Source: Maribacter_C sp047345145 (lineage in GTDB: Bacteria; Bacteroidota; Bacteroidia; Flavobacteriales; Flavobacteriaceae). From it: 64,000 nt of DNA. This document shows, in pieces, positions 50,929-59,779 of the stretch. Each line of letters begins with the position of its first letter. Within the stretch, counting starts at the first letter, position 1. Both the position numbers and the translations under genes were made by a program. The notes beneath the pieces were generated by a model, which saw nothing but the letters and a program-made list of their open reading frames with translations, was not told where the DNA came from and searched no databases. The DNA is taken from the NCBI RefSeq assembly GCF_047345145.1, contig NZ_JBLFER010000001.1, forward strand, positions 248,001 through 312,000. Reading direction: 5' to 3'.

Positions 50929-51642
50929 ATGGAAACGATAAACAAGAAGATTCTTTTAGTTGAAGATGACCCAAACTTTGGTATCGTACTGAAGGATTAT
51001 TTGTCAATGAATGATTTCGATGTGACTTTGGCAAAGAATGGAATGGAGGGTTTTGAGAAATTCAAGAAAGACAATTATGATATTTGTATTCTTGATGTGA
51101 TGATGCCATATAAAGATGGCTTTACTTTAGCTAAAGAGATTCGTGAGAAGAACGAGAATGTACCTATCGTGTTTCTTACTGCTAAAACGATGAAGGAAGA
51201 TGTCTTGAAAGGATATAAGGCTGGTGCTGATGATTATTTGAACAAACCTTTTGATTCTGAGGTTTTGTTAATGAAACTAAAAGCAATTTTACTTAGAAAG
51301 GCCTCTAACACGTTGGCTGATAGCCGAAAATTTGAGTTCCAAATTGGTGGTTTTCATTTGAATTCAAAACTTCGTTTTTTGAAATATAAGGACACTGATG
51401 CTATCAAACTTTCGCCTAAAGAGAACGAATTACTTCGTCTTTTGGCTTTGCATGAAAATGATTTGATGCCTAGAGAATTGGCACTTACCAAAATTTGGAG
51501 AGATGATAACTACTTCACTTCAAGAAGCATGGATGTTTATATCGCCAAACTTAGAAAATATCTTAAAGTCGACGATACGGTAGAAATTCTAAACATTCAC
51601 GGTGAAGGATTCAGATTGGTTGTAAAGACTGAAACGGAATAA
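50929..51642 (+). CDS. OmpR-family response regulator (RprY-like)
   Basis: The 237-residue protein is a receiver (about 7-122) with phosphorylated Asp56 in ILDVMMPYKDGF, Thr84 and Lys106 in LNKPF, and a C-terminal winged helix (about 140-232) ending in SRSMDVYIAKLRKYL and NIHGEGFRLV. All phosphorylation residues are present. It is paired with the kinase 5 nt upstream. Sequence around the phosphorylation site recalls RprY of Porphyromonas and Bacteroides. Tandem GTTAA repeats before the kinase gene may be its own binding site. A terminator follows 21 nt later. Confidence 0.92.
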   Translation: METINKKILLVEDDPNFGIVLKDYLSMNDFDVTLAKNGMEGFEKFKKDNYDICILDVMMPYKDGFTLAKEIREKNENVPIVFLTAKTMKEDVLKGYKAGADDYLNKPFDSEVLLMKLKAILLRKASNTLADSRKFEFQIGGFHLNSKLRFLKYKDTDAIKLSPKENELLRLLALHENDLMPRELALTKIWRDDNYFTSRSMDVYIAKLRKYLKVDDTVEILNIHGEGFRLVVKTETE

Positions 51643-51663
51643 AAGTTTGAACAATATTTATAG

Positions 51664-51693
51664 AGCCTTGACATCTAATGTCAGGGCTTTTTT
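51664..51693. terminator. Rho-independent terminator after the two-component genes
   Basis: AGCCTTGACA (51664-51673) pairs with TGTCAGGGCT (51679-51688) with one G-T wobble, loop TCTAA, then six T ending at 51693. It covers the stop and the last codons of the convergent gluconate kinase gene. Confidence 0.85.
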
Positions 51694-52184
51694 GTTTTAT
51701 AGATTCCAATAACTTCAGTTACTATAGTCTCCGGATTTTGTAGAATAGAAACGGTTATAGCATCTGAAGGAACTTCTAAAGCATCGAATTGCGATTGCAA
51801 TAAGCCTGCTGGCATAAAATGACTCTTTCGTTGTAGTAGTCTTTCTGATATTTCTTCGAAGGTTCCACTCAAATAAATAAACGCTACCTGACTTGTTACA
51901 TGCTCTCGAAGTATTTCTCTGTACGCTTTTTTTAAAGCAGAGCAGGCAATTACAAGACCTCTGTCTTTATGTTCTATGGATAAAGTGTTTAACCGCTCAA
52001 GCCAACCTTGTCGGTCATCGTCGTTTAATGGATTGCCAGCCGCCATTTTTTTAACATTGGCTTCCGGATGGTAATCATCTCCATCAAAAAAGGGAATATC
52101 AAATTCTTGGGCCAATAGCTTTCCGATAGTGCTCTTTCCGCAACCGGAAACTCCCATGACATAAAAAATCGGGGCTTTACTCAT
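51681..52184 (-). CDS. gntK: Gluconokinase
   Basis: The 167-residue P-loop kinase phosphorylates gluconate to 6-phosphogluconate. P-loop GVSGCGKST (about 11-19), then FFDGDDYHPEANVKKMAAGNPLNDDDRQGWL split over the substrate region, and VIACSALKKAYRE; these are the GntK signatures. It overlaps miaA by 8 nt and is the last gene of the minus-strand run; its 3' end lies inside a terminator hairpin shared with the convergent regulator gene. No gluconate transporter or dehydratase is nearby. Confidence 0.9.
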   Translation of the reverse strand: MSKAPIFYVMGVSGCGKSTIGKLLAQEFDIPFFDGDDYHPEANVKKMAAGNPLNDDDRQGWLERLNTLSIEHKDRGLVIACSALKKAYREILREHVTSQVAFIYLSGTFEEISERLLQRKSHFMPAGLLQSQFDALEVPSDAITVSILQNPETIVTEVIGIYKTKKP

Positions 52185-53091
52185 TTTGTATCTTACGTTC
52201 TATTTTTTCAATGATTTTAGTACTGTTTTCATCAAAATTAACCCATAGGGTTTCTTCATTTTTTCTGAACCAAGTCAATTGGCGTTTTGCAAATCTACGG
52301 GTGTTTTTTTTGATTTCTGAAACGGCAAAATCAAGTTCCCATTCACCATCAAAATATTTAAAAAGTTCCTTGTAACCTACCGTTTGAAGAGCATTGAGTT
52401 CTTTATGCTTGTACACGGATTTCGCTTCCTCTAGAAGTCCTTCTTCTAGCATTAGGTCTACTCTTCGATTGATGCGGCCATAAATAAGTTCTCTATCCGC
52501 AGAAATTCCAACAGTAAGAATATCAAAAGGTCTTTTTGGTTTATCCTGATTTACAAAAGAGGAGTAGGGCTTTCCTGAACCAATACAAACTTCCAGTGCA
52601 CGAATTAACCGATGCGGATTTTCTAAATCTACTTGATTGTAATAGGATGGGTCTAATTTTTTGAGTTGTTCCTGTAGATGATTTATTCCATGCTCTTGTA
52701 ATTGTATGTTTAACCTCATTCTTATAGCAGGATCTATTTTAGGAAAATTATCCAAACCTTTTGTGACGGCATCAACATATAATCCACTGCCACCAACCAG
52801 AACTACAACGCCTTTTTCTATAAATAAAGTTTCCAGCAATTTTATAGCATCCCTTTCAAAATTTCCTACAGAATATGCTTCATGAATACTTTTATGTTGA
52901 ATGAAATGATGGGTTGCAGTTTGAAGTTCTTCCTCTGAAGGCACAGCAGTACCTATTCTCATTTCCTTAAAAAACTGTCGGGAATCTGCGGAAAGAATAT
53001 CCGTATTAAAATGTTGCGCTAAAGTAAGCGCTAATTTGGTTTTTCCTATAGCTGTAGGTCCGACGACGGAAATCAGAATCTTTCCCATCAC
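52177..53091 (-). CDS. miaA: tRNA dimethylallyltransferase MiaA
   Basis: MiaA adds a dimethylallyl group to A37 of tRNAs that read U-starting codons. The 304 residues begin with P-loop VVGPTAIGKTKLAL (about 9-22), followed by SADSRQFFKEM, GGSGLYVDAVTKGL and the C-terminal KKNTRRFAKRQLTWFRK, the tRNA-binding signature. Two ATG codons stand side by side; either may serve. The gene overlaps the channel gene upstream by 4 nt and gntK downstream by 8 nt. Confidence 0.95.
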   Translation of the reverse strand: MMGKILISVVGPTAIGKTKLALTLAQHFNTDILSADSRQFFKEMRIGTAVPSEEELQTATHHFIQHKSIHEAYSVGNFERDAIKLLETLFIEKGVVVLVGGSGLYVDAVTKGLDNFPKIDPAIRMRLNIQLQEHGINHLQEQLKKLDPSYYNQVDLENPHRLIRALEVCIGSGKPYSSFVNQDKPKRPFDILTVGISADRELIYGRINRRVDLMLEEGLLEEAKSVYKHKELNALQTVGYKELFKYFDGEWELDFAVSEIKKNTRRFAKRQLTWFRKNEETLWVNFDENSTKIIEKIERKIQNE

Positions 53092-53921
53092 AGTTCACTT
53101 CCACAATTAAAACAATGTGAAGCTTCATCGCGATGACCTTCGCAAGAACATGTTGGGCAGGACTGCGTGTTTAAATGGATTTTGTCATCTTCCGCATTCC
53201 CTTGTTTTGTGAATTCAGAAGTAACGATTCCTGTGGGTACAGCAATTATTCCGTAACCTAATATCATTACGATAGTCGCTATAAGTTGCCCTAAACTAGT
53301 TTGTGGTGCGATATCTCCGTAACCTACTGTAGTTAAGGTTACAATCGCCCAATAGATACTCCTTGGGATGCTTGTAAAACCTGCGGCATCATCCTCAACG
53401 AGGTACATGATGGTTCCCATAATTACAGATAAAATCAAAACCGCGTAAATAAAAACCGCGATTTTCGCTCTACTTGCTTTTAATGCTCTCGTAAGTTGAG
53501 AGGCTTCGCCTAAAAACTGAACCAACTTTAAGATTCTAAAAACACGCAGTAATCGAAGTGCGCGAACAGCCAATAAAACCTGAGACCCAGCGAAAATATA
53601 AGATATGTACAGCGGTATAGTTGATATCAAATCGATAATACCATAAAAGCTAAAGATATACTTGAATGGTTTTTTTATACTTACGATACGTGCTATGTAT
53701 TCTATAGTAAAGAAAATCGTAATGACCCACTCTAGACTTAATAATACATCATGGTATTTTGAGTCAATTTCCTTAACACTTTCAAGCATTACCAGAATAA
53801 GACTGAGAATGATTAAAACGAAAAGCGCAATATCAAACCACTTGCCCAAGGGCGTATCTGCCTCATAGATGATTTCATGAATTTTGCTTTTCCAGCCTTG
53901 GTTTGGTTTCCTGGTTTTCAA
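53088..53921 (-). CDS. Voltage-gated-like potassium channel with C-terminal zinc ribbon
   Basis: The 277-residue channel has S1-S6 topology. S4 carries spaced arginines (RALRLLRVFRILKL, about 120-133) and the pore ends in the K+ filter TVGYGD (about 196). After S6 the cytoplasmic tail ends with two Cys pairs (CPTC, CFNC) separated by about 13 residues, a zinc-ribbon pattern at about 252-275. KvAP-like channels usually end shortly after S6, so the ribbon is the odd part and may drive assembly or sensing. It overlaps miaA by 4 nt and follows the exonuclease gene by 10 nt. Confidence 0.9.
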   Translation of the reverse strand: MKTRKPNQGWKSKIHEIIYEADTPLGKWFDIALFVLIILSLILVMLESVKEIDSKYHDVLLSLEWVITIFFTIEYIARIVSIKKPFKYIFSFYGIIDLISTIPLYISYIFAGSQVLLAVRALRLLRVFRILKLVQFLGEASQLTRALKASRAKIAVFIYAVLILSVIMGTIMYLVEDDAAGFTSIPRSIYWAIVTLTTVGYGDIAPQTSLGQLIATIVMILGYGIIAVPTGIVTSEFTKQGNAEDDKIHLNTQSCPTCSCEGHRDEASHCFNCGSEL

Positions 53922-53931
53922 AGGGTATACT

Positions 53932-55299
53932 TTAGATGTCGATAATTTTCTTTACACGACGTTTTCGTAGGTATGATTCAATGATATGGGTAGTATTAGC
54001 ATCACTTTTCATGGGAGTGATAATCGATTCTAAGATATGAATATTATTTATTTGATGATTTAAATCGTAATACCCCATGCCTTTGAATTCTCCATTCTGA
54101 ATAAGAATAGCGCTATACTGCCCTATTTCCCGACCTTTATCTGTAAGAATACAGTTTTTTCCTGACAAGGAAAAGGTCTTTATAGCCTCGAGTGCTCGCT
54201 CATTATAAGCGTCAACTTCTTCTTTTTGAATACAAGCTCCTTTGCAGTCACCATCCTTATATTTGGAGCAATTGCTTTTGGCATCGGAGAGTCCGTTTAA
54301 CTTGTCACATAAATTAAAATCCTTGCTAATCTTATAGAGTTGATTTTTTGCACCGGCATTGCTAGTGAATGTCGTTACTAAACCTGTGCTTCCTTTTGCA
54401 TTTATGGCCGCCGTGTAGAATTCTGTATATCCTTCTTCTGAAGCTGTTTGATACAATCCATGGGAAAATAATTTCGGTTTTACCTTATGATTGTATTTAG
54501 GTCTGTTTCGCTTTAACTCTTCATTCTCCTTTAATAGGGCAATTAACTCGCTTCCCGTTTTTTCAAAAGTTACTTTTTTGGTTTCCTTTTGGAGTTTTCT
54601 TGCTTTATCCCCACTTTTAGTAAAGTGTTGATTTACTCTTTTTTTGATGTTATTGCTTTTTCCTAAGAAAATAATCTCACCATCTTTATTATGCATATAG
54701 TAAACCCCTGTTTCCGACGGAAGTTCGTCAACAATATCTAACTGACGTGTTGATAATTCTCCCAAAGTTTCTGCACGTACAACCGTTTTGATTATGGACT
54801 TGTCTAAGTCCTTACTAAGTAATAATCGGAAGAGTTTTAAAGTAGCAAGCGCATCACCATTCGCGCGATGGCGGTCACTTACTGCAATGCCAAGAGAACG
54901 GACTAACTTCCCTAAACTATAGGATTCCGCATCTGGTAGTAATTTCTGCGATAACTCAACAGTGCAAAGGGTTTTGCGTTCGAAGTTGTAACCCAATCGT
55001 CTAAATTCAGTTCTTAGAATTCGATAATCAAATTGGGCATTATGGGCGATAAGAACAGAACCTTCGGTAATTTCAACAATGCGTTTCGCTACTTCATGAA
55101 ATTTGGGAGCAGTACGCAACATCTTATTATTGATGCCTGTTAGTTTAACTACAAAAGGCTGAATGTCTTTCTCTGGATTGACCAAAGAGATAAAGGTATC
55201 TACCACTTCGTGTCCGTCATATTTATGGATTGCAATTTCCGTTATGCCTTCCTCATTGTATTTTCCTCCGGTGGTTTCAATATCTAGTACTGCGTACAT
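53932..55299 (-). CDS. DnaQ-like exonuclease fused to a GIY-YIG nuclease domain
   Basis: The 455-residue protein joins a DEDD 3'-5' exonuclease (about 1-165; DIETTGG at 6-12, LIAHNAQFD, HRANGDA) with a UvrC-type GIY-YIG domain (about 193-270; ETGVYYMH, GKSNNIKKRVNQHF, LLKENEELKRNRPKYN). The last 180 residues contain a cluster of Cys (CDKLNGL, CSKYKDGDC, CIQKEE) like the metal-cluster region of UvrC/Cho relatives. It probably trims and cuts damaged DNA. Such exonuclease/Cho fusions occur in several phyla. No helix-hairpin-helix is present. Same strand and close to the channel gene. Confidence 0.9.
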   Translation of the reverse strand: MYAVLDIETTGGKYNEEGITEIAIHKYDGHEVVDTFISLVNPEKDIQPFVVKLTGINNKMLRTAPKFHEVAKRIVEITEGSVLIAHNAQFDYRILRTEFRRLGYNFERKTLCTVELSQKLLPDAESYSLGKLVRSLGIAVSDRHRANGDALATLKLFRLLLSKDLDKSIIKTVVRAETLGELSTRQLDIVDELPSETGVYYMHNKDGEIIFLGKSNNIKKRVNQHFTKSGDKARKLQKETKKVTFEKTGSELIALLKENEELKRNRPKYNHKVKPKLFSHGLYQTASEEGYTEFYTAAINAKGSTGLVTTFTSNAGAKNQLYKISKDFNLCDKLNGLSDAKSNCSKYKDGDCKGACIQKEEVDAYNERALEAIKTFSLSGKNCILTDKGREIGQYSAILIQNGEFKGMGYYDLNHQINNIHILESIITPMKSDANTTHIIESYLRKRRVKKIIDI

Positions 55300-55335
55300 G
55301 TAGGGTATTCAGATGTTTTCAAGACCAACTCGGTC

Positions 55336-55995
55336 TTACTTATAATTTCTCGCTCCAAAGATACTACTTCCTATGCGCACCATGTTGCTACCTTCTTCGA
55401 TTGCCAATTGGTAGTCGCCACTCATGCCCATCGAGAGAATACTTAGCGTTTCAATTTCCTTTTCAAGGGAAGTATAAAGGGATTTCAATTGTTTGAACTC
55501 TCTTCGGATTTGCTCTTGATAGTCAGTAAAAGTAGCCATTCCCATAAGTCCGACAATCTTGATATTTTCCAGCTGACGGAATTCTTCGGAAGTAATAATT
55601 TCATTTAATTCAGTTTCATCCAATCCGAATTTGGTATCTTCTTCGGCGATATGCATTTGCAAAAGACAATCAATAACACGATTGTGTTTTATGGCTTGCT
55701 TATTAATTTCTTTGAGCAATTTAAAGGAATCAACGCCATGGATTAAGGAAACGAATTCCGCCATGTACTTGACTTTATTTCGTTGCACATGCCCAATCAT
55801 ATGCCACTGGATATCTTTGGGCATAACTTCCCATTTCTGGGTCATCTCTTGAATTTTATTCTCTCCAAATACCCGTTGCCCAGCGTCATATGCTTCCTGT
55901 AAATCAGATATGGGTTTGGTTTTGGAAACCGCAACAAGTGTTACCTGCGGGGGTAAAGTTTCTTTTATGGTATTGAGATTTTCTTTAATTGACAT
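55336..55995 (-). CDS. YggS/PROSC family PLP-binding protein
   Basis: The 219-residue TIM-barrel protein binds pyridoxal phosphate and keeps its level and amino acid metabolism balanced. Lys in TLVAVSKTKP (about 25) forms the PLP link; GENKIQEMTQKWE, WHMIGHVQRNK and LSMGMSGDYQLAIEEGSNMVRIGSSIFG are the family signatures. It starts with MSIKENLNTI and lies directly after the NTF2-like gene stop (TAA then ATG without a gap). Likely member of the 59.5-51.7 kb minus-strand run. Confidence 0.94.
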   Translation of the reverse strand: MSIKENLNTIKETLPPQVTLVAVSKTKPISDLQEAYDAGQRVFGENKIQEMTQKWEVMPKDIQWHMIGHVQRNKVKYMAEFVSLIHGVDSFKLLKEINKQAIKHNRVIDCLLQMHIAEEDTKFGLDETELNEIITSEEFRQLENIKIVGLMGMATFTDYQEQIRREFKQLKSLYTSLEKEIETLSILSMGMSGDYQLAIEEGSNMVRIGSSIFGARNYK

Positions 55996-56385
55996 TTAGA
56001 TACTACTTTTTAATTTTTTTGGAAATGGCCCAAGGTGTTCTGATATCAATTTCCAAATTCCATTTTGATTAATTATCACTGAAGTTCCTCTTCCGACTCC
56101 TTGCATTTTTTCACCGTTTATAATACCTGTCCAATTAAAATCAAAGGTATAGACGGCCATCGTCGGTTTCTTTAATACCCAATGAATGTTCTGCATTGCA
56201 TATTTTTCATTTTTAATAGCGGAGAAATTTTTCTCAAAAGCACCTTGTAATTCTATCTTTCCTTTAAAAAGGTTCCCGTTTGAAAAAGTCACGGTTGCAT
56301 TTTCGGCAATCAAAGGTTCAACATTGCCCCAATTTTGACTGGCTAAAGCCCTTTCGTACAATTCGATAAACTGTTCGTGTTCCAT
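55996..56385 (-). CDS. Nuclear transport factor 2-like (SnoaL/DUF4440) protein
   Basis: The 129-residue cytoplasmic protein has the cone-shaped NTF2 fold pattern: helix EQFIELYERALASQNWGNVE, then strands NATVTFSNGNLFKGKIELQG, MQNIHWVLKKPTMAVYTFDF and VIINQNGIWKLISEHLGP. Binding pocket residues do not point to a known enzyme. I use the ATG at 56385, which begins MEHEQFIELY and leaves one base to the upstream stop; a longer form would overlap the DUF1015 gene. Confidence 0.8.
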   Translation of the reverse strand: MEHEQFIELYERALASQNWGNVEPLIAENATVTFSNGNLFKGKIELQGAFEKNFSAIKNEKYAMQNIHWVLKKPTMAVYTFDFNWTGIINGEKMQGVGRGTSVIINQNGIWKLISEHLGPFPKKLKSSI

Positions 56386-56386
56386 C

Positions 56387-57622
56387 TTACAAGTCGTATA
56401 TCGCCAAACCACTTCTTAATTTTGGCTCGATATAGGTGCTCTTTGGTGGCATAACCAATCCTGCATCAGCAATGGCTTTAATTTCGGAAATAGTTATGGG
56501 AACTAATCCAAAACCCACAGCAAATTTGCCCTTGTCTATTTCGTCTTTCATTTTGATAATATTATGCTTCCCAGAGCCGTATTGAATACGCTTATCTTTT
56601 CGTAAATCGTGAATACCTAGAATAGGTTCAAGAATTGTTTTAAAAAGTATTTGTGTATCTAGTTTGCTTAGAGCATCTGTGAATTTGTATACTTTTTTAC
56701 GAAGGTATAAGGAATAGAATTCTCCTTCAAGGTACATGCTGAAATGATGTTTATTGCTGGGCTTGTAGTCTATACTTCCTTGGTTTTCAATACGATAGTA
56801 TTCATCCAAACGTATTAAAAATTCCTCCTTGCTCAATCCGTTCAAATCTTTTACCATGCGATTGAATTCGTAAATGCGGATTTCAGATTCCGGAAGTAAA
56901 TAGCTCATAAAATAGTTATACGGCTCTTTTCCAGTATGTTTTGGATTCTTCTTTTCAGCATTCTCAGCCAATAGATTTGAAGAGGCACTTCTATGATGAC
57001 CATCAGCAATGTAAAGGGAATCAATTTTACTGAATTCTTTTTGAATTGTATTTATCGCCTTTGTATCTGAAATTACCCAAAGGCGGTGTGTAATTTTATC
57101 TTTTGTTGTAAATAGATATTCGGGATCAGAACCCATTTCATCCTTCAAAACCGCAGCAATAGTAGTATTATCTGCATAAGTCATAAGTACAGGTTCAGCA
57201 TTAAATTGAACAGTTTCTAGATAACTGGCAAAAAGCTTCTCTCTTCTCTGTAATGTATTTTCATGCTTTTTAATTTTTCCGTCACGATATTCTTGAACAC
57301 TAGTGCCGCAGAAGATTCCTGTAAACGTTCCTCGCCCTTTTTTCATTTGGTATATATAGAGGGCATCTTCAGAATCTTTTAACAAAACATCATCCTCTAA
57401 AAATTCTAGATATCGATTATGAACTAGTTTAAATCGTTCTTGACCCGTGACATTTTTGGCATATTTATATCCAGGATTAATAATATGTAAGAACGAAAAA
57501 GGATTAAAGTCTAAAACTGAATTTAATTCCCTTCGGGAATATTCTTGGTACGAGCGAGAAGCAACAAGAGCGACTTTATCCTTGGCGGACCTAATGGCTT
57601 TAAATGGTTTGATAATTGCCAT
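56387..57622 (-). CDS. DUF1015 family protein
   Basis: The 411-residue cytoplasmic protein carries the DUF1015 hallmarks: IKPFKAIRSAKDKVALVASR at the N terminus, FLHIINPG, the LYIADGHHRSASS motif (about 205) and YNYFMSYLLPES. The ADGHHR motif recalls the ParB/sulfiredoxin-like nucleotide-binding fold, but no activity is established to my knowledge. Its ATG follows the dehydrogenase stop with no gap (TAA ATG), so the two are translated together. This pair is common in Flavobacteriaceae. Confidence 0.9.
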   Translation of the reverse strand: MAIIKPFKAIRSAKDKVALVASRSYQEYSRRELNSVLDFNPFSFLHIINPGYKYAKNVTGQERFKLVHNRYLEFLEDDVLLKDSEDALYIYQMKKGRGTFTGIFCGTSVQEYRDGKIKKHENTLQRREKLFASYLETVQFNAEPVLMTYADNTTIAAVLKDEMGSDPEYLFTTKDKITHRLWVISDTKAINTIQKEFSKIDSLYIADGHHRSASSNLLAENAEKKNPKHTGKEPYNYFMSYLLPESEIRIYEFNRMVKDLNGLSKEEFLIRLDEYYRIENQGSIDYKPSNKHHFSMYLEGEFYSLYLRKKVYKFTDALSKLDTQILFKTILEPILGIHDLRKDKRIQYGSGKHNIIKMKDEIDKGKFAVGFGLVPITISEIKAIADAGLVMPPKSTYIEPKLRSGLAIYDL

Positions 57623-58513
57623 TTAGCTAAATTGTTTAGATACCGTTTCGGCTTTTCTTGATTCCGCGTAATCATAGAACCCTTCTCCCGATTTTGAACC
57701 CAATTTTCCAGCCATGACCATATTAACAAGAAGTGGGCAAGGCGCATACTTCGGATTTTTGAACCCGTCGTGCATTACATTTAAGATGGACAAGCAAACG
57801 TCGAGTCCAATAAAGTCGGCTAGTTGCAGAGGTCCCATTGGGTGCGCCATGCCTAGTTTCATTACAGTATCAATTTCTTGAACTCCCGCAACGCCGTTGT
57901 ATAAAGTTTCAATAGCCTCATTAATCATCGGCATCAAAATTCGATTCGCCACGAAGCCCGGATAATCATTTACCTCAGTAGGTGTTTTACCTAGTTTAGA
58001 GGAAAGTTCCATAATGATTTTAGTCGTTTCATCAGAAGTACTATACCCTCTAATGATTTCAACCAACTTCATAATCGGCACAGGATTCATAAAGTGCATT
58101 CCGATGACTTTTTCTGGTCGATTGGTCACAGCTGCAATTTGAGTAATTGAAATAGAAGAAGTATTCGTTGCCAAAATTGTTTTGTCAGAGCAAACTTCAT
58201 CCAGTTCCTTAAAAATTTTTAGTTTTAAATCTAGATTTTCAGTAGCTGCTTCAACTACTAAATCAACATCTGAAACACCTTTGGAAACGGAATCAAAAGT
58301 GCTGATATTATTCAAAGTAACTTTCTTATCACTTTCAGAAATTCGTTCTTTAGCCACCATGCGGTCTAAGTTTTTACCGATAGTTGCCATGCCTTTATCT
58401 AAGGAGGCTTGTGAGATATCAATTAGATTAACCTGATATCCATTTTGGGCAAACACGTGGGCTATTCCGTTCCCCATGGTTCCTGCTCCGATGACTGCTA
58501 TATTTTTCATCAA
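57623..58513 (-). CDS. 3-hydroxyacyl-CoA (3-hydroxybutyryl-CoA) dehydrogenase
   Basis: The 296-residue enzyme oxidises 3-hydroxyacyl-CoA with NAD. N-terminal NAD loop GAGTMGNGIAHVFA (about 8-21), then ATNTSSISIT, the catalytic His in MHFMNPVPIMKLVEII (about 141), the NDYPGFVANRILMPMINEA helix and the C-terminal helical domain. It is a single-function short form, not fused to enoyl-CoA hydratase. Two ATG codons stand together at the start. It follows the Gfo/Idh gene after a 54-nt gap that holds a palindrome, and leads directly into DUF1015. Confidence 0.93.
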   Translation of the reverse strand: MMKNIAVIGAGTMGNGIAHVFAQNGYQVNLIDISQASLDKGMATIGKNLDRMVAKERISESDKKVTLNNISTFDSVSKGVSDVDLVVEAATENLDLKLKIFKELDEVCSDKTILATNTSSISITQIAAVTNRPEKVIGMHFMNPVPIMKLVEIIRGYSTSDETTKIIMELSSKLGKTPTEVNDYPGFVANRILMPMINEAIETLYNGVAGVQEIDTVMKLGMAHPMGPLQLADFIGLDVCLSILNVMHDGFKNPKYAPCPLLVNMVMAGKLGSKSGEGFYDYAESRKAETVSKQFS

Positions 58514-58530
58514 TAATTACTTTTATTGTC

Positions 58531-58550
58531 ATTCCCGCGAAGGCGGGAAT
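58531..58550. repeat. Perfect hairpin ATTCCCGC-GAAG-GCGGGAAT
   Basis: An 8-bp perfect stem with a 4-nt loop, between the dehydrogenase and Gfo/Idh genes. It is a widespread type of small bacterial intergenic palindrome. With no T run it is more likely a repeat than a terminator. Confidence 0.75.
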
Positions 58551-58567
58551 CTCTTAATCTTACTGGT

Positions 58568-59533
58568 CTAACTCTTGAAACAATCAATAATCTGCAAAGC
58601 CACTTTCAAAGCCTGCGTCCCTTGTTTTAAACTAACTACAGGAACTGAATCATTTACAATCGCATCAGCAAAGGTTTCCAGCTCATCTGCAATAGCATTA
58701 TTTGTTTCGATATCGGGATTTTCAAAATAGATTTGCTTTTTAATCCCTTCTGCATTTTGAAGAATCATATCAAAATCCCCAGGGTTTTCCGGCGCATCCT
58801 TCATCTTTACAACTTCTACTTTCTTTTCTAAAAAGTCCACGGAGATATAGGCATCCTTTTGAAAAAATCGTGATTTCCGCATATTTTTTAAGGAAATTCT
58901 GCTTGCCGTTAAATTAGCAACACAGCCACTTTCAAACTCAATTCTTGCATTGGCAATATCTGGGGAATTACTAATTACGGAAACTCCGCTCGCATTGATA
59001 TTTTTCACTTCAGAATTCACAACACTCAGAATCGCATCAATATCATGAATCATTAAATCTAAAACTACTGGAACATCCGTACCACGAGGATTGAACTCCG
59101 CCAATCGATGCGTTTCAATGAACATGGGGTTTTCTATTTTGTCTTTTACCGCAGTAAATGCAGGATTGAATCGCTCAACATGACCAACTTGGCCTTTTAC
59201 CTTGTATTCTTTTTCAAGGGAAAGTAAATTTTCAGCTTCTTCCAAGGTATTGGTAATAGGCTTTTCGATGAAAATATGTCTTCCTTTTTCAATCGCTTTT
59301 TTGGCACAATCAAAATGGGAAAGGGTAGGGGTAACAATGTCAACCACATCTACGGCATCAATAAGTGTATTGATGTTTTCAAAATAGGAGTAGCCAAATT
59401 CCTCAGATACCTTCTTGGCGTTAATGGCATCGGGGTCATAAAAACCAATCAATTCATATTTTTCCGATTCGTTGAGAAGACGTAAATGGATTTTTCCTAA
59501 ATGTCCGGCTCCCAAAACACCAACTTTGAGCAT
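58568..59533 (-). CDS. Gfo/Idh/MocA family oxidoreductase
   Basis: The 321-residue NAD(P)-dependent sugar-type dehydrogenase has the Rossmann motif GVLGAGHLGKIHLRLL (about 4-19), the EKP motif in HIFIEKPIT (about 93-96), and LDLMIHDIDA (about 170), which holds the catalytic His and Asp of the family. The C-terminal part is the alpha/beta substrate domain. The frame is open upstream, but that extension is repeat sequence, so I use the ATG at 59533. The substrate is not known; some relatives act on UDP-sugars. The gene is flanked on both sides by palindromic repeats. Confidence 0.88.
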   Translation of the reverse strand: MLKVGVLGAGHLGKIHLRLLNESEKYELIGFYDPDAINAKKVSEEFGYSYFENINTLIDAVDVVDIVTPTLSHFDCAKKAIEKGRHIFIEKPITNTLEEAENLLSLEKEYKVKGQVGHVERFNPAFTAVKDKIENPMFIETHRLAEFNPRGTDVPVVLDLMIHDIDAILSVVNSEVKNINASGVSVISNSPDIANARIEFESGCVANLTASRISLKNMRKSRFFQKDAYISVDFLEKKVEVVKMKDAPENPGDFDMILQNAEGIKKQIYFENPDIETNNAIADELETFADAIVNDSVPVVSLKQGTQALKVALQIIDCFKS

Positions 59534-59547
59534 AAGTTTAATTTTTA

Positions 59548-59612
59548 CTCGATAATCGAGATTAAAAACCTGACTGCTGTCAGGTAAGTTGCTCCGCGAC
59601 TTGCCTCGCAAC
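59548..59612. repeat. Cluster of three palindromes upstream of the Gfo/Idh gene
   Basis: CTCGATAATCGAG (59548-59560), CCTGAC-TGCT-GTCAGG (59569-59584) and GTTGC ... GCAAC (59588-59592 with 59608-59612) stand in a row. The rest of the 246-nt divergent gap, up to 59779, is AT-rich and shows no exact promoter box. Confidence 0.6.
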
Positions 59613-59779
59613 AATACTTTATTTTCTTTTCTTTTCTAATGTCTCATAGGCATGCCCAGAGGTAATTCACTTCAAAAATAGGGAGATTTGTTCAATTATG
59701 TCCCTGAGAAATGGATTAAGCCAGTGAAATAATTCGGAATATTTTCCGTAAGATTGTTGAACTATTAAACCTTAGAAAT

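Noticed and set aside
59534..59614. Longer N terminus of the Gfo/Idh protein
   Set aside because: The extension is encoded by the palindrome cluster and puts the NAD-binding motif about 30 residues too far in.
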